Source: Cellulomonas avistercoris (lineage in GTDB: Bacteria; Actinomycetota; Actinomycetes; Actinomycetales; Cellulomonadaceae). From it: a stretch of DNA of 64,000 nucleotides. Shown here piece after piece: positions 50,170 through 57,883 of the stretch. The notes below the pieces were generated by a model. It was not told where the DNA came from. It ran no database searches and saw only the letters and a program-made list of their open reading frames with translations. Position 1 is the stretch's first letter, and every line of letters starts with the position of its first letter. Location of the stretch: NCBI RefSeq assembly GCF_014836445.1, contig NZ_JACSQV010000010.1, positions 62,001-126,000 on the forward strand. Reading direction: 5' to 3'. Made by a program: the position numbers and the translations under genes.

Positions 50170-51153
50170 GTGAAGGTGCTGGTGACGGGCGGGGCCGGCT
50201 ACATCGGTGGACACGTCGTGGACGCGCTGCTGCGCAGCGGGCGCGAGGTCGTGGTGGTCGACGACCTCTCGACCGGCCGCGCCGACCGCGTCCCGGACGT
50301 GCCGCTCGTGCGCGTCGACCTGGCGACGTCCGCGTCGGTGGACGTGCTCGTCGAGGCGATGCGCCGCCACGCCGTCACCGCCGTCGTGCACCTCGCCGGC
50401 CGCAAGAAGGTCGCCGAGTCGGTCGCGCGACCCGAGTGGTACCGCGTGCAGAACGTGGGCGGCACGGCGCACGTGCTCGCGGCCATGACGACGGCCGGTG
50501 TGCGCCGGCTCGTGTTCTCGTCCTCGGCCGCGGTGTACGGCAGCCCGGACGTCGCGCTCGTCGACGAGGGCACGCCGACCGACCCGATCAGCCCGTACGG
50601 CGCGACGAAGCTCGCGGGCGAGGTGCTCGTCGCCGCGGCGGTCGACCACGGTGTGCGGTCGTTCTCGCTGCGGTACTTCAACGTCGCCGGCGCCCGCTCG
50701 TGGGTGCTGCGCGACGACGAGGAGGCGAACCTCGTCACGACCGTGCTGGGCCGTCTGGCGCGCGGCGAGGCGCCGCAGGTCAACGGCACCGACTACCCGA
50801 CGCCCGACGGTACGTGCGTGCGCGACCTCGTCGACGTGCGCGACGTCGCCGACGCGCACGTCGCCGCGCTGCTGGCGCTCGAGACCGCGTCCGCGACGAC
50901 CGCCGAGGTCCTCAACGTGGGGACGGGTGCGGGCGCGTCGGTGCGGGAGGTCGTCGAGCGGCTGCGCGCGCTCGACGGGTCCGACCTGCCGGTCGAGGAG
51001 CTCCCGCGGCGCGTCGGGGACCCCGCGGTCGTCGTCGCCGCGGTCGACCGCGCCCGCTCCCGGCTCGGCTGGCAGGCCACCTACGGCCTGGACGACGTGC
51101 TCACCAGCGCGTGGGGGGCCGCGCGCGGCGCCCAGGTCACCCGTGGGCGCTGA
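50170..51153 (+). CDS. galE: UDP-glucose 4-epimerase
   Basis: This 327-residue extended-type short-chain dehydrogenase interconverts UDP-glucose and UDP-galactose. The NAD motif GGAGYIGGH, the triad residues Y143 and K147 (SPYGATK) with the preceding FSSSAAVYG, and the substrate-recognising YFNVAGA are all intact. GTG 50170 begins the Rossmann strand. The 3' end overlaps the convergent DMT-type gene by 17 bp. Its product may feed the glycan genes nearby, although that link is inferred only from proximity. Confidence 0.93.
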   Translation: MKVLVTGGAGYIGGHVVDALLRSGREVVVVDDLSTGRADRVPDVPLVRVDLATSASVDVLVEAMRRHAVTAVVHLAGRKKVAESVARPEWYRVQNVGGTAHVLAAMTTAGVRRLVFSSSAAVYGSPDVALVDEGTPTDPISPYGATKLAGEVLVAAAVDHGVRSFSLRYFNVAGARSWVLRDDEEANLVTTVLGRLARGEAPQVNGTDYPTPDGTCVRDLVDVRDVADAHVAALLALETASATTAEVLNVGTGAGASVREVVERLRALDGSDLPVEELPRRVGDPAVVVAAVDRARSRLGWQATYGLDDVLTSAWGAARGAQVTRGR

Positions 51154-51994
51154 GCGCCTCGGGTTCGACGATCGCGTCCGCGGCCCCGAAGCGGGCGACC
51201 GTGAGCGCCCCCGCGAGCACCAGCCCGAACGCCACGGCGGCCAGCACCCCGCGCCCGGGCAGCGCGCGGTCGCCCACGAGCAGCAGGCCGAGCAGCGCAC
51301 CCAGGCACGTCTCGGTCGCGACGGTCGCGGCGGTCACGGCGACGACGGGCGCACGACGCAGCGCGAGCGCCGTCAGGCCGAGCGCCAGCACACCGCCCAG
51401 GCCGCCGGCCCACAGCGCGGGGTCGAGCAGCAGCCGTGCGGGCCGGGACAGGTCCACGACGTGCGCGGCGAGCGCGAGCAGCGCGTAGCCGCAGCCCGCG
51501 GCGACCGCGAGCGCGAGCCCCGTGCGGGTCGACGGCGGACGCGCGGCGACGCGCCACCCGGCCACGCCCAGCACGAGGGCGGCGACGAGCAGCCCCAGCG
51601 GCACGCCCGCCCGGGGCGCCGCGACGGGCGCGGGCGCGACGCTGAGCGCCAGGCCCACGAGGCCGACGCCGAGCGCCACGAGGCCCCACGCCTCGCGACG
51701 GCCGAACCGCGCGCCGAGCACGAGCACCGCGAGCACGGCGGCGACCGCCAGCCCGGAGGCGCGTCCCGCCTGGACGAGGAACAGCGGCAGCGAGCGCAGC
51801 GCCAGGAACGACAGGCCGAACCCGAGGACCACCAGCGCGAGCGCCGCGAGGTAGGCGGGCGACGCCAGCAGGCGGCGGACCATGGTGGCGCCCAGGCCCG
51901 CGTCGTGCGGCAGCCGCCGCGCGGCGACCGCCTGCAGCACGACCGCGGCACCCGAGCACAGCGCGGCACCCGCGACGGCGAGCAGACCCGTCAC
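51137..51994 (-). CDS. EamA-like (DMT superfamily) membrane transporter
   Basis: This 285-residue protein has about nine to ten hydrophobic segments and a repeated internal layout typical of DMT/EamA-type proteins: GLLAVAGAALCSGAAVVLQAVAARR near the start and ALRRAPVVAVTAATVATETCLGALLG near the end. The substrate is unknown. It starts with GTG 51994, within which no strong ribosome-binding site was noted. Its last codons overlap the convergent galE. Confidence 0.82.
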   Translation of the reverse strand: MTGLLAVAGAALCSGAAVVLQAVAARRLPHDAGLGATMVRRLLASPAYLAALALVVLGFGLSFLALRSLPLFLVQAGRASGLAVAAVLAVLVLGARFGRREAWGLVALGVGLVGLALSVAPAPVAAPRAGVPLGLLVAALVLGVAGWRVAARPPSTRTGLALAVAAGCGYALLALAAHVVDLSRPARLLLDPALWAGGLGGVLALGLTALALRRAPVVAVTAATVATETCLGALLGLLLVGDRALPGRGVLAAVAFGLVLAGALTVARFGAADAIVEPEALSAHG

Positions 51995-52125
51995 CCGACA
52001 CCTCCGTCCGATCGACCCGAGTGGCGCACATCACCCGGTCGTGGCCCAACCTTCCGGGGCGCCGGAGCGTCTTACCTTATGTGCGCGACGTCCGCCACCG
52101 GGCGCGTCCGGACCGAGGGGCAGGG

Positions 52126-53379
52126 GTGCAGGTGGCGGTCGTGACGCAGCACGCGACGCCCGCCGACGCGAGCGTCGGCCGGGGGTCCGACCGACGCTAC
52201 GTGTGGGCCGTGGCAGGGGTCTTCACGGGTCTGGTGGTCGCGCTCTCGATGGTCGTCGCGCTCGCGACGCGCGCGCAGCGGCGCACCGACCCCGAGCTGG
52301 CCGGACCGGCGTGGCTCGACGGCTGGTTCCAGTACGACAGCGCCTGGTACCTGGGGATCGCGCGCAACGGCTACTTCTACAGCCCCGGCCAGCAGTCGCC
52401 CGTCGCCTTCTTCCCCGCCTACCCGATGAGCGTGCGCGGGCTGACGGAGGTGCTGGGCGACGAGCAGGTCGCAGGCCAGCTGCTCACGGTGCTGTGCGGC
52501 CTGGCCGCCGTCGTCCTGTTCGCCCTGTGGGTGCGGCGCCGGCTCCCCCGGCGCTCCGCCTTCATGGCCGTCGCGGCCGTGCTGCTGTACCCGTACGCGT
52601 TCTTCCTCTACGGCCCGATGTACGCCGATGCGCTGTTCATGCTCAGCGCCGTCGCGGCGTTCGTGCTGCTGGAGCGGCGCTGGTACCTCGCGGCGGGGAT
52701 CGCCGGTGCCGTCGCGACCGCGGGGCGGCCGGTCGGGGTCGCCGTGGCCGTGGGGCTCGTCGTGCGGACGCTCGAGATGCTCGCGGAGGACCGTCGGGCC
52801 CGCCGCGACGCCGCGGAGACGGACGACGCGCCACGTCCCGGCTGGCGCGACGTGGTCGCCGCCGTGCGGGACGTGCGCCCGCGGCACCTCGGCGTGCTCG
52901 CGTCGGGCCTCGGGCTCGCCGGGTGGTGCGTGTGGCTGTGGGTCGAGTTCGGGCACCCGCTCGCGTTCGTCGAGGTCGAGTCCGCACCGGGCTGGAACCA
53001 GGGCGTCGGGCCGCGCACGTGGTTCAAGGTCATCTTCCTCGGAACCCTCCTCAAGGGGCCGTACGACATCGCGCTGCTGCTGACGCTGCAGGCGGTCGCG
53101 TGCCTGTGCGCCGTGCTGCTGCTGCGACGCGTCCAGCGGCTGTTCGGCTGGGGGTACGCCGCGTTCGCGGCGGTCGTCCTGCTCATCCCGATCGTCGGGA
53201 CCAAGGACTTCATGGGCACCGGGCGCTACGTGCTGGTGGCGTTCCCCGTGATGGCCGCTGCGGGCGAGTTCCTGGCGACCCGCCACCAGCGGTGGGTCGC
53301 GCCCGTCGTCCTCACGGTGTGCGCGGTCCTGCTCACGTCGCTCACGTTCCTGTTCGGCAGAGGGGTGGCAGTGTCATGA
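52126..53379 (+). CDS. PIG-V-like membrane mannosyltransferase
   Basis: This 417-residue integral membrane protein resembles PIG-V/GT-C-type glycosyltransferases that use polyprenyl-phosphate sugars. The conserved loop WFQYDSAWYLGIARNGY has the acidic residue expected in the active site, and PVAFFPAYP and YGPMYADALFML follow. About nine to ten membrane segments are visible. GTG 52126 follows GAGGGGCAG; the frame is open back to 52021. Its stop overlaps the next gene's ATG by 4 nt, opening a four-gene operon. Confidence 0.82.
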   Translation: MQVAVVTQHATPADASVGRGSDRRYVWAVAGVFTGLVVALSMVVALATRAQRRTDPELAGPAWLDGWFQYDSAWYLGIARNGYFYSPGQQSPVAFFPAYPMSVRGLTEVLGDEQVAGQLLTVLCGLAAVVLFALWVRRRLPRRSAFMAVAAVLLYPYAFFLYGPMYADALFMLSAVAAFVLLERRWYLAAGIAGAVATAGRPVGVAVAVGLVVRTLEMLAEDRRARRDAAETDDAPRPGWRDVVAAVRDVRPRHLGVLASGLGLAGWCVWLWVEFGHPLAFVEVESAPGWNQGVGPRTWFKVIFLGTLLKGPYDIALLLTLQAVACLCAVLLLRRVQRLFGWGYAAFAAVVLLIPIVGTKDFMGTGRYVLVAFPVMAAAGEFLATRHQRWVAPVVLTVCAVLLTSLTFLFGRGVAVS

Positions 53380-54137
53380 CGTCCACACGTGGGCCCGGTC
53401 CGGTGGGGCGCATCTCCGTCTTCTTCCCGATGTGGAACGAGGAGGAGTACATCGAGCGGGCCGTGGCCGCCGCGTCGGTGACGTGCCGCGAGCTGCTCGC
53501 GTCCGGCGACGTGCTCGACTACGAGATCATCGTGGTCGACGACGCGTCGACGGACCGCACGCCCGAGCTCGCCGCGGCCCTCGCGGAGGAGGACGAGCAC
53601 GTGCGCGTCGTGCGCCACCCGGTCAACCGCAAGCTCGGCGGGTCGATGCGCTCGGGCTTCGAGGCCGCCAAGGGCGACGTCGTGCTCTACACCGACGCCG
53701 ACCTGCCGTTCGAGATGCGCGAGCTGGTGCGCGCGCTGCGGGTGCTGCAGACGTACGAGGTCGACATCGTCAGCGCGTACCGCCTGGACCGCACGGGCGA
53801 GGGCCCGCGGCGGGCCGTCTACTCCTTCCTCTACAACGGGCTGGTGCGCGCGATGTTCGGCACCCGGGTGCGCGACGTGAACTTCGCGTTCAAGCTCGTG
53901 CGGCGCGAGGTGCTCGACCACGTCGCGCTGCGCAGCGAGGGCTCGTTCATCGACGCCGAGCTGCTGGTGCGGGCGCAGAAGGCCGGGTTCGAGGTCCTGC
54001 AGATCGGCGTCGACTACTTCCCGCGCACGCGGGGCGTGTCCACGCTGTCGTCCCTCGGGGTGATCCGCACGATGCTCGGGGAGATGTGGGGCCTGCGGCG
54101 CGAGCTGCGGTCGCTGCCGGCGCGGCCCACCACGTGA
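53376..54137 (+). CDS. Family 2 glycosyltransferase (dolichol-phosphate mannosyltransferase-like)
   Basis: This 253-residue GT2 protein has the nucleotide-sugar-binding PMWNEEEYIERAV and VVDDASTDRT, the metal-binding YTDADLPF and a C-terminal basic/acceptor region RTRGVSTLS. It lacks membrane segments, so it probably makes a lipid-phosphate sugar in the cytoplasm for the PIG-V-like protein encoded upstream. It overlaps that gene and the deacetylase gene on either side by 4 nt each. Confidence 0.9.
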   Translation: MTSTRGPGPVGRISVFFPMWNEEEYIERAVAAASVTCRELLASGDVLDYEIIVVDDASTDRTPELAAALAEEDEHVRVVRHPVNRKLGGSMRSGFEAAKGDVVLYTDADLPFEMRELVRALRVLQTYEVDIVSAYRLDRTGEGPRRAVYSFLYNGLVRAMFGTRVRDVNFAFKLVRREVLDHVALRSEGSFIDAELLVRAQKAGFEVLQIGVDYFPRTRGVSTLSSLGVIRTMLGEMWGLRRELRSLPARPTT

Positions 54138-54997
54138 CGCGCCTGCTCGTCGTCACGGCCGACGACCTCGGCCTCACTCCCGGCGTCAACGAGGCGGTGC
54201 GACGCGCCCACGTCGACGGGGTCGTCACCGCGACGTCGCTGCTCGCGGTCGGTACCGCGTTCGACGACGCCGTGCGCGTGCTGCGGGACCACCCGGCGCT
54301 CGAGCTGGGCGCGCACCTCGCGCTCGTCGGCGAGGACCCGCCGCTGCTGTCGGCGCGCGAGGTCCCCACGCTCGTCGACCGCGACGGGCGGTTCCCGCTG
54401 AGCTACCGCACGGTCGTGGCGCGCGGCGCGGCGGGACGCATCGACCCCGACGACGTGCGCCGCGAGCTGGGCGCGCAGCTCGAGCGCGTCCAGGGCGCCG
54501 GCCTGCCCGTGACGCACCTCGACACCCACCAGCACACGCACCTGTGGCCCGTCGTCGGGCGCGTCGTCACCGAGCTCGCGCTGGCCGCGGGCATCGGTGC
54601 CGTGCGCCTGCCGCGCAGCCGCGCGCTCGGTGCGGCGGGGGCCGGCGTCGGCGTGCTGGGCGTCGGGCTGCGCCGCCGGCTGGCGCGCGCGGGCCTGACG
54701 ACGACCGACGACTACGCGGGCCTCGACGAGGCGGGTGCGATGGACGAGGACCGGCTGGTCGCGACGCTCAGGTCCGCCGCCGCGCGCGGCGCCCGCACGC
54801 TCGAGGTCAACACCCACCCCGGCGTCGCGGACGACCCCCAGGCCGGGCGGTTCGCGTGGGGCTACCGGTGGGCGGACGAGCTCGCCGCGCTGACGTCGCC
54901 GCGCACCCGCGCGCAGGTCGACGCGTGCGGCTACCGGCTGACAGGCTTCGCCGCGCTGGGCGCGAGCGACACGCACCACCCGGAGGGACGCGCATGA
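54134..54997 (+). CDS. ChbG/YdjC-type carbohydrate deacetylase
   Basis: This 287-residue protein has the ChbG/HpnK fold. Metal-ligand motifs TADDLGL, GAHLAL and THLDTHQHTH are all present, as expected for a deacetylase acting on N-acetyl sugars. In HpnK this enzyme deacetylates a lipid-linked N-acetylglucosamine intermediate, so here it may act on a polyprenyl- or lipid-linked glycan. GTG 54134 overlaps the GT2 stop (GTGA) and its stop overlaps the methyltransferase ATG. Confidence 0.88.
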   Translation: MTRLLVVTADDLGLTPGVNEAVRRAHVDGVVTATSLLAVGTAFDDAVRVLRDHPALELGAHLALVGEDPPLLSAREVPTLVDRDGRFPLSYRTVVARGAAGRIDPDDVRRELGAQLERVQGAGLPVTHLDTHQHTHLWPVVGRVVTELALAAGIGAVRLPRSRALGAAGAGVGVLGVGLRRRLARAGLTTTDDYAGLDEAGAMDEDRLVATLRSAAARGARTLEVNTHPGVADDPQAGRFAWGYRWADELAALTSPRTRAQVDACGYRLTGFAALGASDTHHPEGRA

Positions 54998-55665
54998 CCG
55001 GACGACGGCCCGACGCCGCGGGGCGCGCAGCGCTCGACCTTTACCGCGACGCCCCGTGGCAGGAGCGCGCGCACGTGCACGTGCGCTGGTGGAGCGCACC
55101 GTTCCGCCGCCTCGTGCGTCTGCTGCCCGACGACGGCCGCGTGCTGGAGATCGGCTGCGGGCACGGCCTGTTCAGCGCCTACGCCGCGCTGGACCGCCCG
55201 GGCCGGCACGTCGTGGGCGTCGACATCGACGCCGGCAAGATCACCGCCGCCGCGGGGGCCGCCGCGCGCGTGCCCAACCTCGAGCTCGCCGTGGCCCCCG
55301 ACGGCGCCGTGCCCCCGGGGCCGTGGGCCACCGTGGTCGTCGTCGACGTGCTGTACCTGCTGCCCGCCGACGCGCAGCGCCGCCTGCTCGCGGCGGCCGC
55401 GGCCCAGGTCTCGGCGGGCGGGCGGCTCGTCGTCAAGGAGATGGGCGCCTCCCCCGCGTGGAAGGTCCGCTGGAACCGCTGGCAGGAGACCCTGTCGGTG
55501 CGCGTGCTGCGCCTCACCGAGGGCTCGACGACGTTCACGTTCGTCCCGCCCGACGTCATGGCCGGCTGGCTGCGCGACGCGGGGCTGACGGTGACGGCCA
55601 CGCGCCTGGACGCGTGGCGCGTGCACCCGCACCACGTGCTCGTCGGGGAGCGGACGCCCGGCTGA
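54994..55665 (+). CDS. Class I SAM-dependent methyltransferase
   Basis: This 223-residue protein has the SAM-binding motif I VLEIGCGHGLFSAY, the acidic GVDIDAGK and motif IV VVVVDVLYLLP. The acceptor is unknown; as the last gene of a tightly overlapping operon after a GT2, PIG-V-like transferase and deacetylase, it may methylate the same glycan or glycolipid. ATG 54994 overlaps the deacetylase stop by 4 nt. Confidence 0.85.
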   Translation: MTGRRPDAAGRAALDLYRDAPWQERAHVHVRWWSAPFRRLVRLLPDDGRVLEIGCGHGLFSAYAALDRPGRHVVGVDIDAGKITAAAGAAARVPNLELAVAPDGAVPPGPWATVVVVDVLYLLPADAQRRLLAAAAAQVSAGGRLVVKEMGASPAWKVRWNRWQETLSVRVLRLTEGSTTFTFVPPDVMAGWLRDAGLTVTATRLDAWRVHPHHVLVGERTPG

Positions 55666-55690
55666 GGACGGCGCGCCCGTCGTCGCCCGC

Positions 55691-56350
55691 TCAGGCGCCG
55701 ACGGCCGCCGCCAGCGCGTCGGCTACCGGGGTGTCTCCCCCGACCAGCTCCCACTGGTGACCCACCGTCGCGTCGTCGAGGAGCACGGCGGCGATCACCG
55801 CGGCGACGTCGGCGCGCGGGATCTCGCCGCGCTCGACGTGCTCGCCGAGCGTGACGCGTCCCGTGCCCTCGGCGTCGGTCAGGCCGCCCGGCCGCAGGAT
55901 CGTCCAGCGCAGGTCGGTCTCCCGCAGCGCGTCGTCCGCGTCGCGCTTGGCGACGACGTACGCCGCCCACACGGCGGCCATGTCGTCCGTGATCGGCTCG
56001 TCGACCCCGATCGCGGACACCTGGACGAAGCGTCGGACACCCGCCCGGCGGGCGCCCTCCTGCGACTTGAGCGAGCCCTCGAGGTCGACGCTGCGCTTGC
56101 GCCCGGCGTTGCCGTCCGGGCCGGCGCCGGCCGCGAACACCACGGCGTCGGCGCCGGCCATGACGGCCGCGAAGTCGTCGGCGTCGGACGCCTCGATGTC
56201 CAGCAGCGCAGGCTGCGCGCCCAGCGCCGCGAGCTCGTCGGCGTGCTCCTGGCGACGGACCAGCGGCACCACCTCGTCACCCCGCGCGACCAGCAGCGGC
56301 GCGAGCAGCCGCGCGACCTTGCCGTGGCCGCCGACGACGACGACCCGCAT
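55691..56350 (-). CDS. NAD(P)H-binding SDR-like protein
   Basis: This 219-residue atypical SDR begins VVVVGGHGKVARLLAPLL, giving the NAD(P) motif GGHGKVA, and has VVFAAGAGPDG and SLKSQEGARRAGVRRFVQVSAIG, recalling YwnB-like and NmrA-like reductases. The substrate is unknown. Its ATG overlaps the stop of the upstream SDR gene by one base or lies adjacent, so the two may be cotranscribed. Confidence 0.85.
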   Translation of the reverse strand: MRVVVVGGHGKVARLLAPLLVARGDEVVPLVRRQEHADELAALGAQPALLDIEASDADDFAAVMAGADAVVFAAGAGPDGNAGRKRSVDLEGSLKSQEGARRAGVRRFVQVSAIGVDEPITDDMAAVWAAYVVAKRDADDALRETDLRWTILRPGGLTDAEGTGRVTLGEHVERGEIPRADVAAVIAAVLLDDATVGHQWELVGGDTPVADALAAAVGA

Positions 56351-57240
56351 CAGGACCGCCCACCGGTGACGAGGATGCGGTCACCGGTGACGTACGAGGA
56401 CTCCTGCGACGCGAGGAAGACGTAGGCCGGCGCGAGCTCGGCCGGCTGCCCCGCGCGGCCCAGCGGCGTGTCCGCACCGAAGTCGTCGACCTTCTCGGGG
56501 TCCATGGTCGCGGGGATCAGCGGGGTCCAGATGGGCCCGGGGCACACCGCGTTGACGCGGATCCCGTCCTCCGCGAGCTGCTGCGCGAGACCCTTGGTGA
56601 AGTTGTAGATCGCGGCCTTGGTCGAGGCGTAGTCGAGCAGCGGGGGGCTGGGGTCGAACGCCTGGATCGAGGACGTGTTGATGATCGCCGCGCCGCTGGT
56701 CAGGTGCGGCAGCGCCGCCTGCGTGATCCAGAACATCGCGTACACGTTGGTCTTCAGGACGCGGTCGAGCTGCTCGGTCGTGATGTCGAGCAGGCCACCC
56801 GTCTGGGCCATCTGGTAGGCGGCGTTGTTGACGAGGACGTCGAGCCCGCCGAACGCCTCCACCACGCGGCCGGGCAGCGAGCGCGCGTGCTCCTCGTCCC
56901 GGATGTCGCCGGGCAGCAGGAGGCCGCGGCGGCCCGCCTTCTCGATCCACGACAGCGTGACGCGCGCGTCGTCCTCCTCCTCCGGAAGGTAGGAGATGGC
57001 GACGTCGGCCCCCTCGCGCGCGAACGCGATGGCCACGGCACGCCCGATCCCGGAGTCGCCGCCCGTGATGAGCGCGCGCCGGCCCTCGAGGCGCCCGGAG
57101 CCGCGGTACGACTCCTCGCCGTGGTCGGGCTCCTGCTGCATGTCGTCGGTCAGCCCGGGGTGCGGGATCTGCTCGGCGCCGTGGGTGCCGGGGTCGGGCT
57201 GCTGCGTCGTCGGGTCCTGGGGTGTCGTCTGGTCGGCCAT
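56350..57240 (-). CDS. Short-chain dehydrogenase/reductase (stress-type, YhdF/YghA-like)
   Basis: This 296-residue classical SDR has the cofactor motif ALITGGDSGIGRAVA, the NNAAYQMA segment, catalytic serine in INTSSIQAF and the Y-x-x-x-K motif DYASTKAA. The N-terminal extension (about 1-45) with QTTPQDPTTQQPDPGTH, HPGLTDDMQQEPDHG and SYRGSGRLEGRR is typical of the YhdF/YghA glucose dehydrogenase-like stress proteins. The physiological substrate is not known. It starts at ATG 57240. Confidence 0.9.
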   Translation of the reverse strand: MADQTTPQDPTTQQPDPGTHGAEQIPHPGLTDDMQQEPDHGEESYRGSGRLEGRRALITGGDSGIGRAVAIAFAREGADVAISYLPEEEDDARVTLSWIEKAGRRGLLLPGDIRDEEHARSLPGRVVEAFGGLDVLVNNAAYQMAQTGGLLDITTEQLDRVLKTNVYAMFWITQAALPHLTSGAAIINTSSIQAFDPSPPLLDYASTKAAIYNFTKGLAQQLAEDGIRVNAVCPGPIWTPLIPATMDPEKVDDFGADTPLGRAGQPAELAPAYVFLASQESSYVTGDRILVTGGRS

Positions 57241-57328
57241 CGCTCCATGGTGAAGGGGTGACGGCGGACCGGCATCCCGAGACGCCCGCCCGGCGCGGCG
57301 CGGCGGACGGGCCCCTCGGGGGCGCGGC

Positions 57329-57745
57329 TCAGTCCTGCGCGGGCGCCTCGGAGATCTCCGCGAGCGCCGAGGTGGGGTCGAGCTCCGCGGCGAGGTCGCC
57401 GATCGTGAGCACGCCGACGGCCTGGCCGCCCTCGACGACGGGGACCCGCCGGACGGCCCGCTCGCGCATGATCCGGACGACGTCGGCGACGTCGTCGTCG
57501 GGCCCGACCGTCACGATCTCCTCGGTGGCCAGCTGGCCGACCGGCGCGTCCAGGCCGATGCCCTCGGCCAGGCCGCGGACCACGAGGTCGCGGTCGGTGA
57601 CGATGCCGACGACCGTGCCGTCCTCGGCGACGACGAGCGAGCCGATGTCCTGCGTGGCCATCGTCTGCGCGACGGCGCGCAGCGTGTCGGTGACCTCGAC
57701 GACCGTGGGGTGGGGCGTCATGAGCTCGGAGACCGTGCGGGGCAT
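57329..57745 (-). CDS. CBS-domain protein
   Basis: This 138-residue protein consists of two CBS domains (about 8-60 and 72-125), which bind adenine nucleotides such as AMP/ATP or SAM. Typical VSELMTPHPTVVEVTDTL and GIVTDRDLVVRGLAEG segments are present. No effector domain is attached, so it may act by contacting a partner. ATG 57745 follows GAGGAGGACACCC. It is probably stand-alone. Confidence 0.9.
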   Translation of the reverse strand: MPRTVSELMTPHPTVVEVTDTLRAVAQTMATQDIGSLVVAEDGTVVGIVTDRDLVVRGLAEGIGLDAPVGQLATEEIVTVGPDDDVADVVRIMRERAVRRVPVVEGGQAVGVLTIGDLAAELDPTSALAEISEAPAQD

Positions 57746-57883
57746 GGGTGTCCTCCTCGTGCTGCGACCTGCGGGCGGGGTGCGCCCGCGGGCGGCGGGG
57801 GCGCCGCCCGGCGTCCACGGTCCGTCACGACGGGCCGGGGCGCATCTCGGGAGCATGTCGGTGGGCACCCGTAGCCTGCCGGT

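Noticed and set aside
52050..52080. Promoter-like TTACCTTATG sequence upstream of the PIG-V-like operon
   Set aside because: A plausible -10 region but no supporting -35 was found.
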